Assembly (NCBI GenBank): GCA_965227335.1
Contig: CBDDFV010000009.1
Span: 1 to 64,000 of the forward strand
Length of the DNA: 64,000 nt
DNA from: CBDDFV01 sp965227335
GTDB taxonomy: Bacteria > Planctomycetota > Phycisphaerae > Phycisphaerales > SM1A02
Direction of reading: 5' to 3'
The notes beneath the pieces were generated by a model. It ran no database searches. It was given only the letters and a program-made list of their open reading frames with translations, and was not told the DNA's origin. The stretch's first letter is position 1, and each line of letters starts with the position of its first letter. This document shows, in pieces, positions 44,415 to 53,306 of this stretch. A program made the position numbers and the translations under genes.

Positions 44415-46115
44415 ATGGAGCTGCGTGCCTACCAGCGGGAAGCCGTCGAGGCGGTCTGGGAGTTCCTCCGGCGATCGGACCAGAACCCCGCGGTCGTTCT
44501 GCCGACCGGCAGCGGCAAGACGCACGTCATCGCCGAGTTGTGCCGTGAGGCGGTGCAGACATGGAGCGGTCGCGTGCTCGTCCTCGCCCACGTGCGCGAG
44601 CTGCTCGAGCAGGCGGCCGACAAGCTGCTGGCGATTGCCCCCGACCTTCCCGTCGGCGTCTTCTCCGCCGGCCTCGGGCGTCGCGATCTCGGGTACGCGG
44701 TCACGATCGCCGGCATCCAGTCGGTCTACCAGCGCGCGTCCGAGCTCGGCCCGATCGACTTGGTCATCGTCGACGAGGCGCACCTCATCCCGCCCGATGG
44801 CGAGGGCATGTACCGGCGACTCCTCACGGACATCGCCCAGTTCTCACCCGACCGGCGCGTCATCGGCCTCACGGCCACGCCGTACCGGATGAAGACCGGC
44901 ATGATCTGCGACCCGGAGAACGTGCTCCACGAGGTCTGCTTCGAGGCGGGCGTCCGTGAGCTCGTCGTGCAGGGTTACCTGTCGCCGCTGAGGAGCCGCG
45001 CCGGCAAGGCCGTCGCCGACACGAGCAATCTGCACGTGCGCGGCGGCGAGTTCGTCGCCGGCGAGGTTGAGGACCTCATGGACGACGACGGGCTCGTGCA
45101 GTCCGCGTGCGCCGAGATCATCGCCGCGACGGCCGATCGCCAGTCCGTCCTCGTGTTCTGCTCTGGCGTGCGGCACGGCCAACACGTCGCGGAGACGATC
45201 GTCCAGCTCGCCGGTGAGGAGTGCGGTTTCGTCTGCGGCGACACGCCGACCAAGGAGCGCGACCAGCTCATCGGTCGGTTCAAGCGCGGCGAGCTGAAGT
45301 ACCTCGCCAACGTCAACGTGCTGACGACGGGCTTCGACGCGCCGAACGTCGACTGCGTGGCGATGTTGAGGCCGACGCTTTCGCCCGGTCTCTATTACCA
45401 GATGGTGGGGCGCGGCTTCCGCCTGCACCCCGGCAAGGACGACTGCCTGGTCCTCGACTTCGGCGGGAACGTCCTCCGCCATGGCCCGGTCGATGCGATC
45501 CGTCTCGCCGATCCGAACAGCGTGCCCGGCGAGGCGCCCGCGAAGCAGTGCCCCGAGTGCGACGCACTCATCCACGCCGCCTACGCGGTGTGCCCGGAGT
45601 GCGGGCACGTCTTCCCGCCGCGCCAGCAGGTCAAGCACACGGCGATCGCCTCCGACGAGGACGTGATGTCCGGCGCCGAAGGAAGTCACCGGCAGGACAT
45701 GGCCGTGTCCGACGTGTCATACCACGTGCACTTCAAGCGCGGCGATCCGCTCGCGCTGCCGACGATGCGCGTCGAGTACCAGTGCGGCTTCGCCAAGTGG
45801 GTCCGCGAGTGGCTCTGCTTTGATCATCCGCCGGGCGGCTATGCACGCCGGAAGGCCGAGCAGTGGTGGCGATCGCGATCAAACGACCCGGTGCCCGACT
45901 CTGTCGAAGAGGCCGTGGACTTGGCCAACGCTGGCGCGGTCGCATCCCCGGGCCGCATCGTCGTCGAGAAGAAGCCCGGCGACCAATGGGAGCGCGTCGT
46001 CTCGCACGAGTTGGGTCCGAAGCCGCCACGGCTCGAATCGAGCGACGACCTGCCGGACGTTCGTGAGGCGGTCGGCGCGACCTATGGCATCCCCGATGAC
46101 GAGATCCCGTTCTGA
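44415..46115 (+). CDS. SF2 DEAD/DEAH-box DNA helicase
   Basis: A 566-residue helicase. Motif I is LPTGSGKTHV at about residues 29-38, motif Ia VLAHVRELLEQ, motif II VIVDEAHLI near 118, motif III GLTATPYRM, motif V NVNVLTTGFDAPNVD and motif VI YYQMVGRGFRLHPGK. A zinc ribbon follows: CPECDALIHAAYAVCPECG near 375-395. This type is common in phage replication regions. Its stop overlaps the start of the primase-polymerase gene (TGATG). Confidence 0.92.
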   Translation: MELRAYQREAVEAVWEFLRRSDQNPAVVLPTGSGKTHVIAELCREAVQTWSGRVLVLAHVRELLEQAADKLLAIAPDLPVGVFSAGLGRRDLGYAVTIAGIQSVYQRASELGPIDLVIVDEAHLIPPDGEGMYRRLLTDIAQFSPDRRVIGLTATPYRMKTGMICDPENVLHEVCFEAGVRELVVQGYLSPLRSRAGKAVADTSNLHVRGGEFVAGEVEDLMDDDGLVQSACAEIIAATADRQSVLVFCSGVRHGQHVAETIVQLAGEECGFVCGDTPTKERDQLIGRFKRGELKYLANVNVLTTGFDAPNVDCVAMLRPTLSPGLYYQMVGRGFRLHPGKDDCLVLDFGGNVLRHGPVDAIRLADPNSVPGEAPAKQCPECDALIHAAYAVCPECGHVFPPRQQVKHTAIASDEDVMSGAEGSHRQDMAVSDVSYHVHFKRGDPLALPTMRVEYQCGFAKWVREWLCFDHPPGGYARRKAEQWWRSRSNDPVPDSVEEAVDLANAGAVASPGRIVVEKKPGDQWERVVSHELGPKPPRLESSDDLPDVREAVGATYGIPDDEIPF

Positions 46116-48271
46116 TGACGTCGGACGCGCCAGCCAACCAGAATGGCACGCTCAGCGCATGCGCATCCGCGTGCCTCGCGGCGGGCCTCTGCACGTTGCC
46201 GGCGATCCGGCGCGGGGACGAGAAGCGGGTCGGGCTTCCGACGTGGAAGGAGTACCAGTCCCGCCTGCCGACTGGCGAAGAGGTCGGCCGGTGGTTCGGC
46301 AAGCGCGTGACCGCGATGTGCTTCGCGTGCGGGTCGGTGTCCGGCAACCTGGAGATGATCGATTTCGACCTCGGTGGCGAGGCGTTCGAACCGTGGCGCG
46401 AGGCCGTCGAGGCGCAGGCACCGGGTCTGATCGAACGGCTGGTCATGGAGTCGACGCCATCCGGTGGCCGGCACGTGGCCTATCGCTGTGTCGAATCCGT
46501 CTCGGGCAACATCAAGCTCGCGCAGCGCCGGGTCACCGTGGGAACGGATGACGAGGTCGTCGTCGGCACCAAGACGCACAAGCCACGGCAGGACGCGTCG
46601 GGCGAGTGGGTCGTCGACGTGACCATGATCGAGACGCGAGGCCAAGGCGGCGTGTTCCTGTGCGCGCCATCCGATGGGTACGAGCTGCTCCAGGGCGACT
46701 TCTGCGAGCTGCCGGTGATCACCGCCGACGAGCGGGACGTGCTGCTCGGGTGCGCCTGGGCGTTGGACGAGATCCCGCGACCGGTCGTGGACGGGCCCGC
46801 TCGGCAATCAAGCGGAAGCCAAGAGGAAGCGAAGCGGAAGATAAGCGGAAGCGGCGGCGCGGTTCGGCCAGGCGATGACTTCAACGAGCGCGGCGAGCCA
46901 CGGGATGTCCTTCGGAGTCACGGATGGACGCTCGTCCGCCCCGGCGACAACGAGTACTGGCGCCGGCCAGGCAAGTCCGCGGGCTCGAGCGCGACGCTCA
47001 AGGACCGAGTGTTCTACGTCTTCTCGACGAACGCCGCGCCGTTCGAGGCGCACCAGGGCTACTCGCCATTCGCGGTCTACGCGCTGCTCGAGCACGCCGG
47101 CGACTTCTCCGCGGCCGCGTCAGCGCTGGCCGCCGAAGGCTTCGGCCAGCTCGGCGACGACACGAGAGGCGTGGACCTGTCGGGGTTCGCGGTCACGCCG
47201 GCGATCGAGAAGCCGGTCGATCTGCTCCCGGCGCCCGTGCCCGTCGAGGACCTCGTCGCGACGTACCCGCGCCTGCGGCGTCCGGTCATCCACGGCCTCC
47301 TCAGGGAGGGCGAGACGATGAACGTGATCGCCTCGCCGAAGACCGGCAAGAGCTGGCTCACGCTCGACCTGGCGATCGCGGTGGCGACGGGGCGTCCGTG
47401 GCTTGGCCGGTACGCGACGGAGCCCGGCGACGTCCTGATCATCGACAACGAACTCCACCGCGAGACCAGCGCGCACCGCATCCCGAAGGTCGCGAAGGCC
47501 CGGAAGGTCGCGATGCGGGAGATCGGGCGCCGCATCCACATCGACAACCTCCGTGGGCGGCTGCGCGACATCGAGAAGCTCGCGCCGTACTTCGAAGGCC
47601 TCGAGCCCGGGCGGTACCGGATCATCGTCCTCGACGCGTTCTACCGCTTCATGCCCGCCGGCGGCGACGAGAATGACAACGGCACGATGGCCAACATCTA
47701 CAACCGGATCGACGCCTTCGCCGATCGGCTCGGCTGCTGCTTCGTGCTCATCCACCACTCGACGAAGGGCAGCCAGTCGAGCAAGGGCGTGACCGACGTC
47801 GGCGCCGGCGCCGGGGCACATAGCCGGGCCACCGACACCCACCTCGTCCTCCGGCCGCACGAGGAGAGCGGCGTGGTCGTGCTCGACGCGGCTGTCCGGT
47901 CGTGGGCGCCGATCGAGCCGACGTGCCTGCGGTGGTCGTTTCCGGTCTGGACCGTGGACGAGGGGCTCGACCCGACCCAGCTCAAGAGCGAGCGGGCCGG
48001 CAAGAAGAAGGACAAGGCGCCGGCGAAGGCCAGCGAGCCAGAGCCTGACCCGTGGTCGGTCGAGCGGTTCGTCGAGCAGTTCATCTCCGAGGAGCCTGCG
48101 ACCATCGCCGAGCTCCGCGAGCAGGCGTCCCAGGTCCCGGGCCTCTCGTGGCGGCGGGTCGCCGATTTCCTCGCCATCGCAGAGCGGCAGGAGCTCGTGA
48201 AGCGGGTCCGGCTGCCCGGCCGCGGCGGTCCGCAGGGCTACGTCCTGCCCAGCGGGGAGGGGGAGTCATGA
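46115..48271 (+). CDS. Prim-pol fused to a RecA-like (RepA-type) helicase
   Basis: A 718-residue replication protein. Residues 15-200 form a bifunctional primase-polymerase domain with the catalytic pair MIDFDLGGE (near 89-95) and TPSGGRHVAYR. The middle segment (about 250-350) contains LKDRVFYVFSTNAAPFE, a primase C-terminal-like region. From about 390 a RecA-like ATPase domain has Walker A ASPKTGKSWL, Walker B RIIVLDAFYRFMP and the downstream VLIHHSTKGSQSSKG. Replication initiation and helicase function for the prophage. A winged-helix-like tail follows the lysine-rich stretch near 627-640. Confidence 0.9.
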   Translation: MTSDAPANQNGTLSACASACLAAGLCTLPAIRRGDEKRVGLPTWKEYQSRLPTGEEVGRWFGKRVTAMCFACGSVSGNLEMIDFDLGGEAFEPWREAVEAQAPGLIERLVMESTPSGGRHVAYRCVESVSGNIKLAQRRVTVGTDDEVVVGTKTHKPRQDASGEWVVDVTMIETRGQGGVFLCAPSDGYELLQGDFCELPVITADERDVLLGCAWALDEIPRPVVDGPARQSSGSQEEAKRKISGSGGAVRPGDDFNERGEPRDVLRSHGWTLVRPGDNEYWRRPGKSAGSSATLKDRVFYVFSTNAAPFEAHQGYSPFAVYALLEHAGDFSAAASALAAEGFGQLGDDTRGVDLSGFAVTPAIEKPVDLLPAPVPVEDLVATYPRLRRPVIHGLLREGETMNVIASPKTGKSWLTLDLAIAVATGRPWLGRYATEPGDVLIIDNELHRETSAHRIPKVAKARKVAMREIGRRIHIDNLRGRLRDIEKLAPYFEGLEPGRYRIIVLDAFYRFMPAGGDENDNGTMANIYNRIDAFADRLGCCFVLIHHSTKGSQSSKGVTDVGAGAGAHSRATDTHLVLRPHEESGVVVLDAAVRSWAPIEPTCLRWSFPVWTVDEGLDPTQLKSERAGKKKDKAPAKASEPEPDPWSVERFVEQFISEEPATIAELREQASQVPGLSWRRVADFLAIAERQELVKRVRLPGRGGPQGYVLPSGEGES

Positions 48272-48618
48272 GCCCATTGGCCGGCCCGAACCTCGAGCGC
48301 CGCGAACTTCGAGCGCACGGAGTTCATGCCGAAGAGTGCGCGCGCTTCAAGTTGAACTCGAAGCGCGCGCACCCCCCCATACCCCCCCGCGGGCGAGCGC
48401 TCACGCTTCGCCCGCGTGAACTCGAAGCGCGTGCGCGCTTCAAGTTCGCGCTTCAGGTTGGAGGGCCGAGGCCAGCAGGCCGGGATAGGTACTTCCCGGC
48501 GGGTGATCGCAGCCGACGCCCGCGGGAACAGCCGCCAATCCAGAAAGACCTTCTTCGCTTGTCCGGTCCGGTCTCGGCCTGGGCCGCAAGAGGAGTGATG
48601 CATGCATGGATGCGATGA
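48268..48618 (+). CDS. Possible small ORF across the repeat region
   Basis: A 116-residue frame with ATG overlapping the previous stop (ATGA) and GGGAGGGGGAG upstream, but its composition is Arg/Ala/Pro-rich and it runs through the inverted repeats at 48338-48460. It may simply be read by chance through an origin. I give it low weight. Confidence 0.3.
   Translation: MSPLAGPNLERRELRAHGVHAEECARFKLNSKRAHPPIPPRGRALTLRPRELEARARFKFALQVGGPRPAGRDRYFPAGDRSRRPREQPPIQKDLLRLSGPVSAWAARGVMHAWMR
48338..48460. repeat. Iteron-like repeats and hairpin, candidate phage replication origin
   Basis: CGCGCTTCAAGTT occurs at 48341-48353 and 48434-48446, and the variant CGCGCTTCAGGTT at 48447-48459. Its near inverse AACTCGAAGCGCG lies at 48355-48367 and 48419-48431. 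Between them CGCGGGCGA (48388-48396) and TCGCCCGCG (48408-48416) form a perfect hairpin, preceded by two C7 tracts (48372-48378, 48382-48388). It lies directly after the primase-helicase gene, the usual place for a phage origin. Confidence 0.6.
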
Positions 48619-48962
48619 CAGAACGGACGTGGCGCCGAGCGGCCAGCAGAATGGTCAGCGCGCTGGGGGCGGATGCTCGGAACGGACGGATGCTCGCGGA
48701 CCCGTGGTCGCGGGCTGCCCACAGCATGGCGCAGGGCTGGCGAATCCGGCTGAGCCAGAAGCCCCCGTCCCCGCGCCACGAAACACCACGACCGACCTGG
48801 AAGGCGTTCGCGAGCCTGGGCGTGGGGATTCTCAAGACCAAGGCGAGCCACGCCGCCAGGACCGACTGGCACCGGTGGGCAGCCGCGAGGGTGGTGAAGC
48901 CGAGGCGGTACGTCCCCAAGCGACAGCGCCCGGCGGGGCCCCGGTCTCCACCACGAACGTGA
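48606..48962 (+). CDS. Hypothetical small protein before the HNH gene
   Basis: A 118-residue basic protein (RTWRRAASRMVSALGADARNG, TWKAFASLGVGILKTKAS). AGGAG lies at 48591-48595, and its TGA is coupled to the HNH start (TGATG). The alternative reading frame over the same bases is glycine/arginine/proline-rich. I do not recognise it; it may be DNA-binding. Confidence 0.5.
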   Translation: MDAMTERTWRRAASRMVSALGADARNGRMLADPWSRAAHSMAQGWRIRLSQKPPSPRHETPRPTWKAFASLGVGILKTKASHAARTDWHRWAAARVVKPRRYVPKRQRPAGPRSPPRT

Positions 48963-49216
48963 TGGAACTGCTGGAGGCGCAGGACTTCCGCTGCGCGATG
49001 TCCGGCCGGGCGCTGACTCCGCAGACCGCCGCGCTCGACCACATCGTTCCGATCCGATGCGGTGGTGAGCATGTGATCGAGAACACGCAGATCCTCGACA
49101 AGGCTGTCAACCGGGCCAAGGGCTCGCTCACGAGCGCCGAATTCATCGGCCTGTGCCGCGAGGTCGTGGACTGGGCCCGGCGACCGGCGCGTGGCTCCGA
49201 GGAGCCCAAGCCATGA
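48962..49216 (+). CDS. HNH endonuclease
   Basis: An 84-residue HNH nuclease: MELLEAQDFRCAMSG, the LDHIVPIRCGGEHVIENTQIL core with its histidine, and NRAKGSLTSAEFI. Phage HNH proteins of this size support DNA packaging or recombination. A long upstream extension in the same frame is glycine/arginine-rich and is rejected; the ATG at 48962 or GTG at 48959 follows the preceding stop. Confidence 0.72.
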   Translation: MELLEAQDFRCAMSGRALTPQTAALDHIVPIRCGGEHVIENTQILDKAVNRAKGSLTSAEFIGLCREVVDWARRPARGSEEPKP

Positions 49217-49475
49217 TCGACGCGCTTGCCGCATACCCGAAGGCGGTCCGCTTGCTGTCCGGCCGGCGTCCGATTCCTGTCCGACTTCGGTCCGATCGCA
49301 CCGTGCCCACGACGTTGGGCCGTGTCGCGGCTGGCCCCGGGTCGCCCGTCCCTTCCACCCTCCGCCCCTCTCGCCACACGGGCGAACGTCGCCCGACGTG
49401 GGCGAAGCCGCAGTCAAAGTCCCGCCCTCGGGCCCGGATGGGCCCGGTTTCCGCGCCTGCAAGGAGGCTCACGCC

Positions 49476-50804
49476 ATGAAGGTCGTCCAGCGCCCCATCG
49501 ATGACATCACCCCGTACGAGAAGAACCCGCGCCAGAACGATGCGGCTGTCGATGCCGTCGCCGCCTCGATCCGCGAGTTCGGGTTCCGCCAGCCCATCGT
49601 GGTCGACGAGGCCGGCGTCATCATCTGCGGCCACACCCGGTTCAAGGCCGCGCAGCAACTCGGGCTCGCGAAGGTGCCCGTCCACATCGCCACTGACCTC
49701 ACGCCGGAGCAGATCCGCGCGTATCGCATCGCCGACAACAAGACCGGCGAACTGGCGACGTGGGACATGGAACTGCTGCCGATCGAGATCGCCGAACTCC
49801 AGGGCGCCGGCATCGACTGGTCGCTGCTCGGCTTCAACGAGGACGATCTCGCGAAGCTGCTCGCCGGCGACGCGGGTGTGTCGCAGGGTCTCACCGATCC
49901 GGACTCGGTGCCGGAACCGCCCGACGATCCGGTCACACAGCCCGGTGACCTCTGGATCCTCGGCGACCATCGCCTGCTTTGCGGCGACAGCTCGAGCGCG
50001 GCCGACCTCGATCGGCTGGTCGACGGCGCGACGATCGATCTCGTCAGCACTGATCCGCCGTACAACGTGAAGGTCGAGCCGCGGAGCAACAACGCGATTG
50101 CCGCGGGCAACTCCTCGTTCGCCGCGCCCGAAGGCAAGCACCATCAGAAGTTCGACCTGGCCCGGCATCCGGAGAAGGCGAAGGGCACGCACAAGAAGAT
50201 GCGGGCCAAGGACCGACCACTGGAGAACGACTTCGTCTCGGATGAGGCGTTCGACGAGATGCTGCTCGCCTGGTTCGGCAACATCGCGCGCGTGCTCAAG
50301 CCGGGCGGATCGTTCTTCATCTGGGGCGGGTACGCGAACATTGGCAACTACCCGGCGCCGCTGGCGGCGAGCGGGCTGTACTTCAGTCAGGGCATCGTGT
50401 GGGACAAGCAGCATCCGGTGCTCACGCGCAAGGACTTCATGGGCGCTTTCGAGATCTGCTTCTACGGATGGCGCGAAGGCGCCGCGCACCGCTTCTTCGG
50501 CCCCAACAACGCGACCGATCTCTGGCACGTCAAGAAGGTCAACCCGCAGTCGATGGTGCATCTCACCGAGAAGCCCGTCGAGCTCGCCGTCCGATCGATC
50601 CAGTACTCGTCGCGCCCGAAGGAGAACGTGCTCGACCTGTTCGGCGGATCAGGTTCGACGCTCATTGGCTGCGAGCAGACCGACCGCCGCGCGTTCCTGA
50701 TGGAGATCGATCCGGCGTACTGCGACGTGATCGTGCAGCGGTGGGAGGAGTTCGCCGGCAAGAAGGCGGAGCGCACTCAGCCTGAGAGTGCGGTGGCGCA
50801 ATGA
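49476..50804 (+). CDS. ParB-like domain fused to a DNA methyltransferase (N4/N6-type)
   Basis: A 442-residue fusion. Residues 1-130 are a ParB/Srx-like domain (RPIDDITPYEKNPRQND and GHTRFKAAQQLGLAKVPV). The methyltransferase follows: GDSSSAADLDRLVDGATIDLVSTDPPYNVK with the DPPY catalytic motif, and the AdoMet motif NVLDLFGGSGSTLIGCEQ at the end. Such orphan phage enzymes modify adenine N6 or cytosine N4 and may protect phage DNA from host restriction. AAGGAGG precedes the ATG at 49476. The stop overlaps the next start. Confidence 0.9.
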   Translation: MKVVQRPIDDITPYEKNPRQNDAAVDAVAASIREFGFRQPIVVDEAGVIICGHTRFKAAQQLGLAKVPVHIATDLTPEQIRAYRIADNKTGELATWDMELLPIEIAELQGAGIDWSLLGFNEDDLAKLLAGDAGVSQGLTDPDSVPEPPDDPVTQPGDLWILGDHRLLCGDSSSAADLDRLVDGATIDLVSTDPPYNVKVEPRSNNAIAAGNSSFAAPEGKHHQKFDLARHPEKAKGTHKKMRAKDRPLENDFVSDEAFDEMLLAWFGNIARVLKPGGSFFIWGGYANIGNYPAPLAASGLYFSQGIVWDKQHPVLTRKDFMGAFEICFYGWREGAAHRFFGPNNATDLWHVKKVNPQSMVHLTEKPVELAVRSIQYSSRPKENVLDLFGGSGSTLIGCEQTDRRAFLMEIDPAYCDVIVQRWEEFAGKKAERTQPESAVAQ

Positions 50805-51019
50805 GACGCGTCTCGTCCGCCCATGCGCCGATGTACCACTCGATCTCGCTGGCCTGCGACGATGCGCTCGTCGCACGGCTCAATCGACTCGCGGAGCGGG
50901 ACGGTGTGTCCCGGTCGCGCGTGGTGCGCGAGCTCGTCGAGTTTGCGCTGCCGGCCTTTGAGGATCAGGCCGAAGAAACAGCCCCGACCGCAGTCGAGGC
51001 TGGGGAGGCGTCGGGATGA
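50801..51019 (+). CDS. Ribbon-helix-helix (CopG/MetJ-like) protein
   Basis: A 72-residue protein. MYHSISLACDDALVARLNRLAERDGVSRSRVVRELVEF is a ribbon-helix-helix. It starts on the methyltransferase stop (ATGA) and may regulate that gene or its neighbours. It ends five bases before the convergent reverse-strand cluster. Confidence 0.75.
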   Translation: MRRVSSAHAPMYHSISLACDDALVARLNRLAERDGVSRSRVVRELVEFALPAFEDQAEETAPTAVEAGEASG

Positions 51020-51024
51020 CTCGC

Positions 51025-51381
51025 CTACTCCGGGCCCTTCTCCCGAAGGGCGTGGTACTCGATCATCGCGTCCTCGAAGAGGCAGCGGCCCGCGGCGTAG
51101 TTGCGCCGGTAACGCGTCACCACGCACCCGCGTTCCTTCATGAACGCGAGCGCGACCGCGGTCTGCGTGCTCGGCGTGCCCGCGGCCTGCGCGAGTTCCT
51201 CGAGCGTGAAGCTGGGGTCGCCGGTCTGCGTACTGAAGAGCTCCGCCGCGTGCGCGATCTCCTCGTACGCCGCTCGCGGGCAGCGATGCTCGTACGGCTC
51301 ACCTCTCGCCGGGACCACCGAGCGAACGAGGTGGTCGTCGGCGACGGTGAAGTGCTCGATGCGGTCAGTCGCGCCGGTCAT
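51025..51381 (-). CDS. Winged-helix-like protein of a reverse-strand cassette
   Basis: A 118-residue protein. FTLEELAQAAGTPSTQTAVALAFMKERGCVVTRYRRNY resembles a winged helix, of the kind I know as hypothetical proteins from planctomycete islands. Partner of the HARE-HTH gene: its start lies four bases after that gene's end on the same strand. Role unknown, probably regulatory. Confidence 0.6.
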   Translation of the reverse strand: MTGATDRIEHFTVADDHLVRSVVPARGEPYEHRCPRAAYEEIAHAAELFSTQTGDPSFTLEELAQAAGTPSTQTAVALAFMKERGCVVTRYRRNYAAGRCLFEDAMIEYHALREKGPE

Positions 51382-51384
51382 CGA

Positions 51385-52038
51385 TCACGCTCCCTTCCGA
51401 AGCTCGAAGCGGCCGCGATCGACCTTCACGAAGCGGGCGTCCTTCCCCTTGTTGGCGATCTCGCGGATGATCGCGGCGTACAGGGTCGCGGACGGCGTCT
51501 TGCCGCTGGTCGACCAGAGCTTCTTCGCGATGGCCTGCTCGACGATGTCCTTGCAGCTCATCGGCTCCTTCGCCTTGGCCAGGATCTGGGCTGTGGCGTC
51601 CAGGATGCCGGCGCGCTTCGGGGCCTTGTCGCCGCCGGACTTCGCGCGTGTCGCGGCCTTCGCGGTCTTGGCCCGTCCGGTCGTCTTCGGCTTGCCCTTC
51701 GCGGGAGTCGCGGCCGTCTTGGCCCGTGGGGCCTTCTTCGGCTTGCCGTCCGCGGCGATCGCCCGCTCGCTGGCGGTCTGGCCGTCCCCGCTCGCCTTCC
51801 GCTCGTCGCGGACGCGGGCGTTCTCCTGGTCCGCGGCGGCGACCGCCTTGGCGTCGGCGCCGGACATCGCCGGCGCCCGCAGGCGCTGGGCGCTCTTGAT
51901 GCGGACCTTCTTCTTCGTGGCCAGGTTGGTCGCGTCCCAGCCGCCGCTGGGGTGCTCGGCGTCGATGCGGACGTCCGTGAGCTTGTCGCTCACCTTCGCG
52001 CGGTAGACGCTTCCGATCTTGATGTCTGCCTTCTTCAT
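51385..52038 (-). CDS. HARE-HTH domain protein with basic Ala/Lys-rich linker
   Basis: A 217-residue protein. The first 55 residues (MKKADIKIGSVYRAKVSDKLTDVRIDAEHP) are a beta domain. Residues 70-150 are Lys/Ala/Pro-rich low complexity like histone tails. The C-terminus, MSCKDIVEQAIAKKLW and SGKTPSATLYAAIIREI, is the HARE-HTH domain, a predicted DNA-modification reader found with restriction enzymes and planctomycete elements. Upstream of the winged-helix gene on the same strand; target unknown. Confidence 0.75.
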   Translation of the reverse strand: MKKADIKIGSVYRAKVSDKLTDVRIDAEHPSGGWDATNLATKKKVRIKSAQRLRAPAMSGADAKAVAAADQENARVRDERKASGDGQTASERAIAADGKPKKAPRAKTAATPAKGKPKTTGRAKTAKAATRAKSGGDKAPKRAGILDATAQILAKAKEPMSCKDIVEQAIAKKLWSTSGKTPSATLYAAIIREIANKGKDARFVKVDRGRFELRKGA

Positions 52039-52059
52039 GGCATGGGCTCCTTCTGCGAC

Positions 52060-52401
52060 TCAGTCGCGGTTCATGTTGGTGACCAGCGCCCACCCGGCGC
52101 GGATCGGTTCGTATCGATGGGGAAAGACGGTGTGCCCGCGTCGCTCGAGCGCGTCGGAGAAGCGGCTGCAGAGCTCCCCGACGTTGACGCGGTGCTCGGC
52201 GAGCGCGTTGGCGACGGCGCTGGCCGTCTGCCCGCGGCGATCGGCTTCGATGGTGCGGCGGAGCGCGTCGGCCTTCTCGGCGATCGCGATCTCGAGTCGC
52301 TCGGTCTTGCGGGCGGTCTCGTTGATGAGGTCCGCCAGCTGCTGCTGCAGCGCGGCGATCTCGTGGACGGCGTCGTCGGTGGTGGTGGTCTTGCGTGGCA
52401 T
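52060..52401 (-). CDS. Coiled-coil protein of the reverse-strand cassette
   Basis: A 113-residue protein. Residues 10-60 (EIAALQQQLADLINETARK) are a clear heptad-like coiled coil. The C-terminus has RYEPIRAGWALVTNMNRD. No family name. It sits between the zinc-ribbon and HARE-HTH genes in a tightly packed reverse-strand unit. Confidence 0.55.
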   Translation of the reverse strand: MPRKTTTTDDAVHEIAALQQQLADLINETARKTERLEIAIAEKADALRRTIEADRRGQTASAVANALAEHRVNVGELCSRFSDALERRGHTVFPHRYEPIRAGWALVTNMNRD

Positions 52402-52443
52402 GTGGTTCCTCCCGAGGCGACAGTCCGCCGCCTGGCTGTGGGG

Positions 52444-52932
52444 TCAGTCGATCTGGTGGACGGTGTAGTTCGTCCCGCACCGCTGGCAGGTCACGGTCTC
52501 GCCGTGCTCGTCCCACACCAGGCGGTCGTGGTCGTCCTCGCCGCAGCGCGGGCAGATGCCCGAAGGCGGCATCGTGGCCTCGTAGTCGTCGGCGTCACCG
52601 CCGCTGGCCAGGGCGTTGCGGGCCTGCTCGAGCGCCTTCGGGTCGTTGGCCCGCAGCCAGCCGCGGATCCGCGCGTCGAGGGCGATCACCCGCAAGGCCT
52701 TCGTCTTGCTGACCAGCTCCGCGGACGGCGCCTCGCGGTGGGCGCTCGCATGCTCGATGCCAGCGGCGTAGGCCAGCCGCAGCGCTTCGAGCAGCGACCA
52801 GACCGCGACGTCGTGGAAGTCGAGGCTGTCGCTCTTGCGGGTTCGCAGCGTCGGGATGTCGAGGGCGCGCGTGGCGATCCCCTCGAGCATCCGGTCGCGT
52901 TCGTCGTTCGGGTTCTTGCGCGTGTTCGTCAT
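52444..52932 (-). CDS. Zinc-ribbon protein of the reverse-strand cassette
   Basis: A 162-residue protein with a helical first part (LDFHDVAVWSLLEALRLAYAAG) and a C-terminal zinc ribbon GICPRCGEDDHDRL and TCQRCGTNYTVHQ, in a C-x2-C...C-x2-C layout. AAAGGA precedes the ATG at 52932. First gene of the four-gene reverse-strand cluster that interrupts the late region. Function unknown. Confidence 0.6.
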   Translation of the reverse strand: MTNTRKNPNDERDRMLEGIATRALDIPTLRTRKSDSLDFHDVAVWSLLEALRLAYAAGIEHASAHREAPSAELVSKTKALRVIALDARIRGWLRANDPKALEQARNALASGGDADDYEATMPPSGICPRCGEDDHDRLVWDEHGETVTCQRCGTNYTVHQID

Positions 52933-53057
52933 GGCGTTGCGGTCCTTTCGAGCACACAAGGGCATGACCGGGCGCACACATCAAGGCGACTGCGCGAGGA
53001 TTCGCCGAATGTGGGCAACTTTGCGACGGGACTTGGCCACATCTGGCGGAGGGCGGC

Positions 53058-53306
53058 GTGACGGCGGAGCCCGATGTCAAACAGGGGCAACTGGACCCGA
53101 CGGCCATCGCGCCGGCGGACCTGGCGCGACTGCTGAGCGCAGCGGCCGGTGTGCGCATCGACGAGGAGGCAATCCGAGAGGACATCGAAGCCGGCGCGCC
53201 GGTGAACGAACGACTTGGCGGCGACACCATGAGCCTCGTGCACTACGCCGCGTGGCTCGTGCGCCAACTCGCTGAACACGGAGGTCGTAGCCGTGGCAGC
53301 GGTTGA
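53058..53306 (+). CDS. Small protein homologous to the terminase N-terminal domain
   Basis: An 82-residue protein starting GTG. It aligns with the first 60 residues of the next gene product: LAPADLARLL-like PADLARLLSAAAGV against PSELAQLLNSTPLGE, and VHYAAWLVRQLAEH against IRYVAWLVQEHRR. It overlaps that gene by 14 bases. A DNA-recognition (small terminase-like) subunit is a plausible reading because it stands where terminase small subunits stand, but no classic family match is visible. Confidence 0.6.
   Translation: MTAEPDVKQGQLDPTAIAPADLARLLSAAAGVRIDEEAIREDIEAGAPVNERLGGDTMSLVHYAAWLVRQLAEHGGRSRGSG

Noticed and set aside
48602..49216. A 204-residue HNH protein starting at 48602
   Set aside because: Its first 120 residues are Gly/Arg/Pro-rich with no fold, while another frame over the same bases gives a balanced protein ending in a TGATG overlap with the HNH core.
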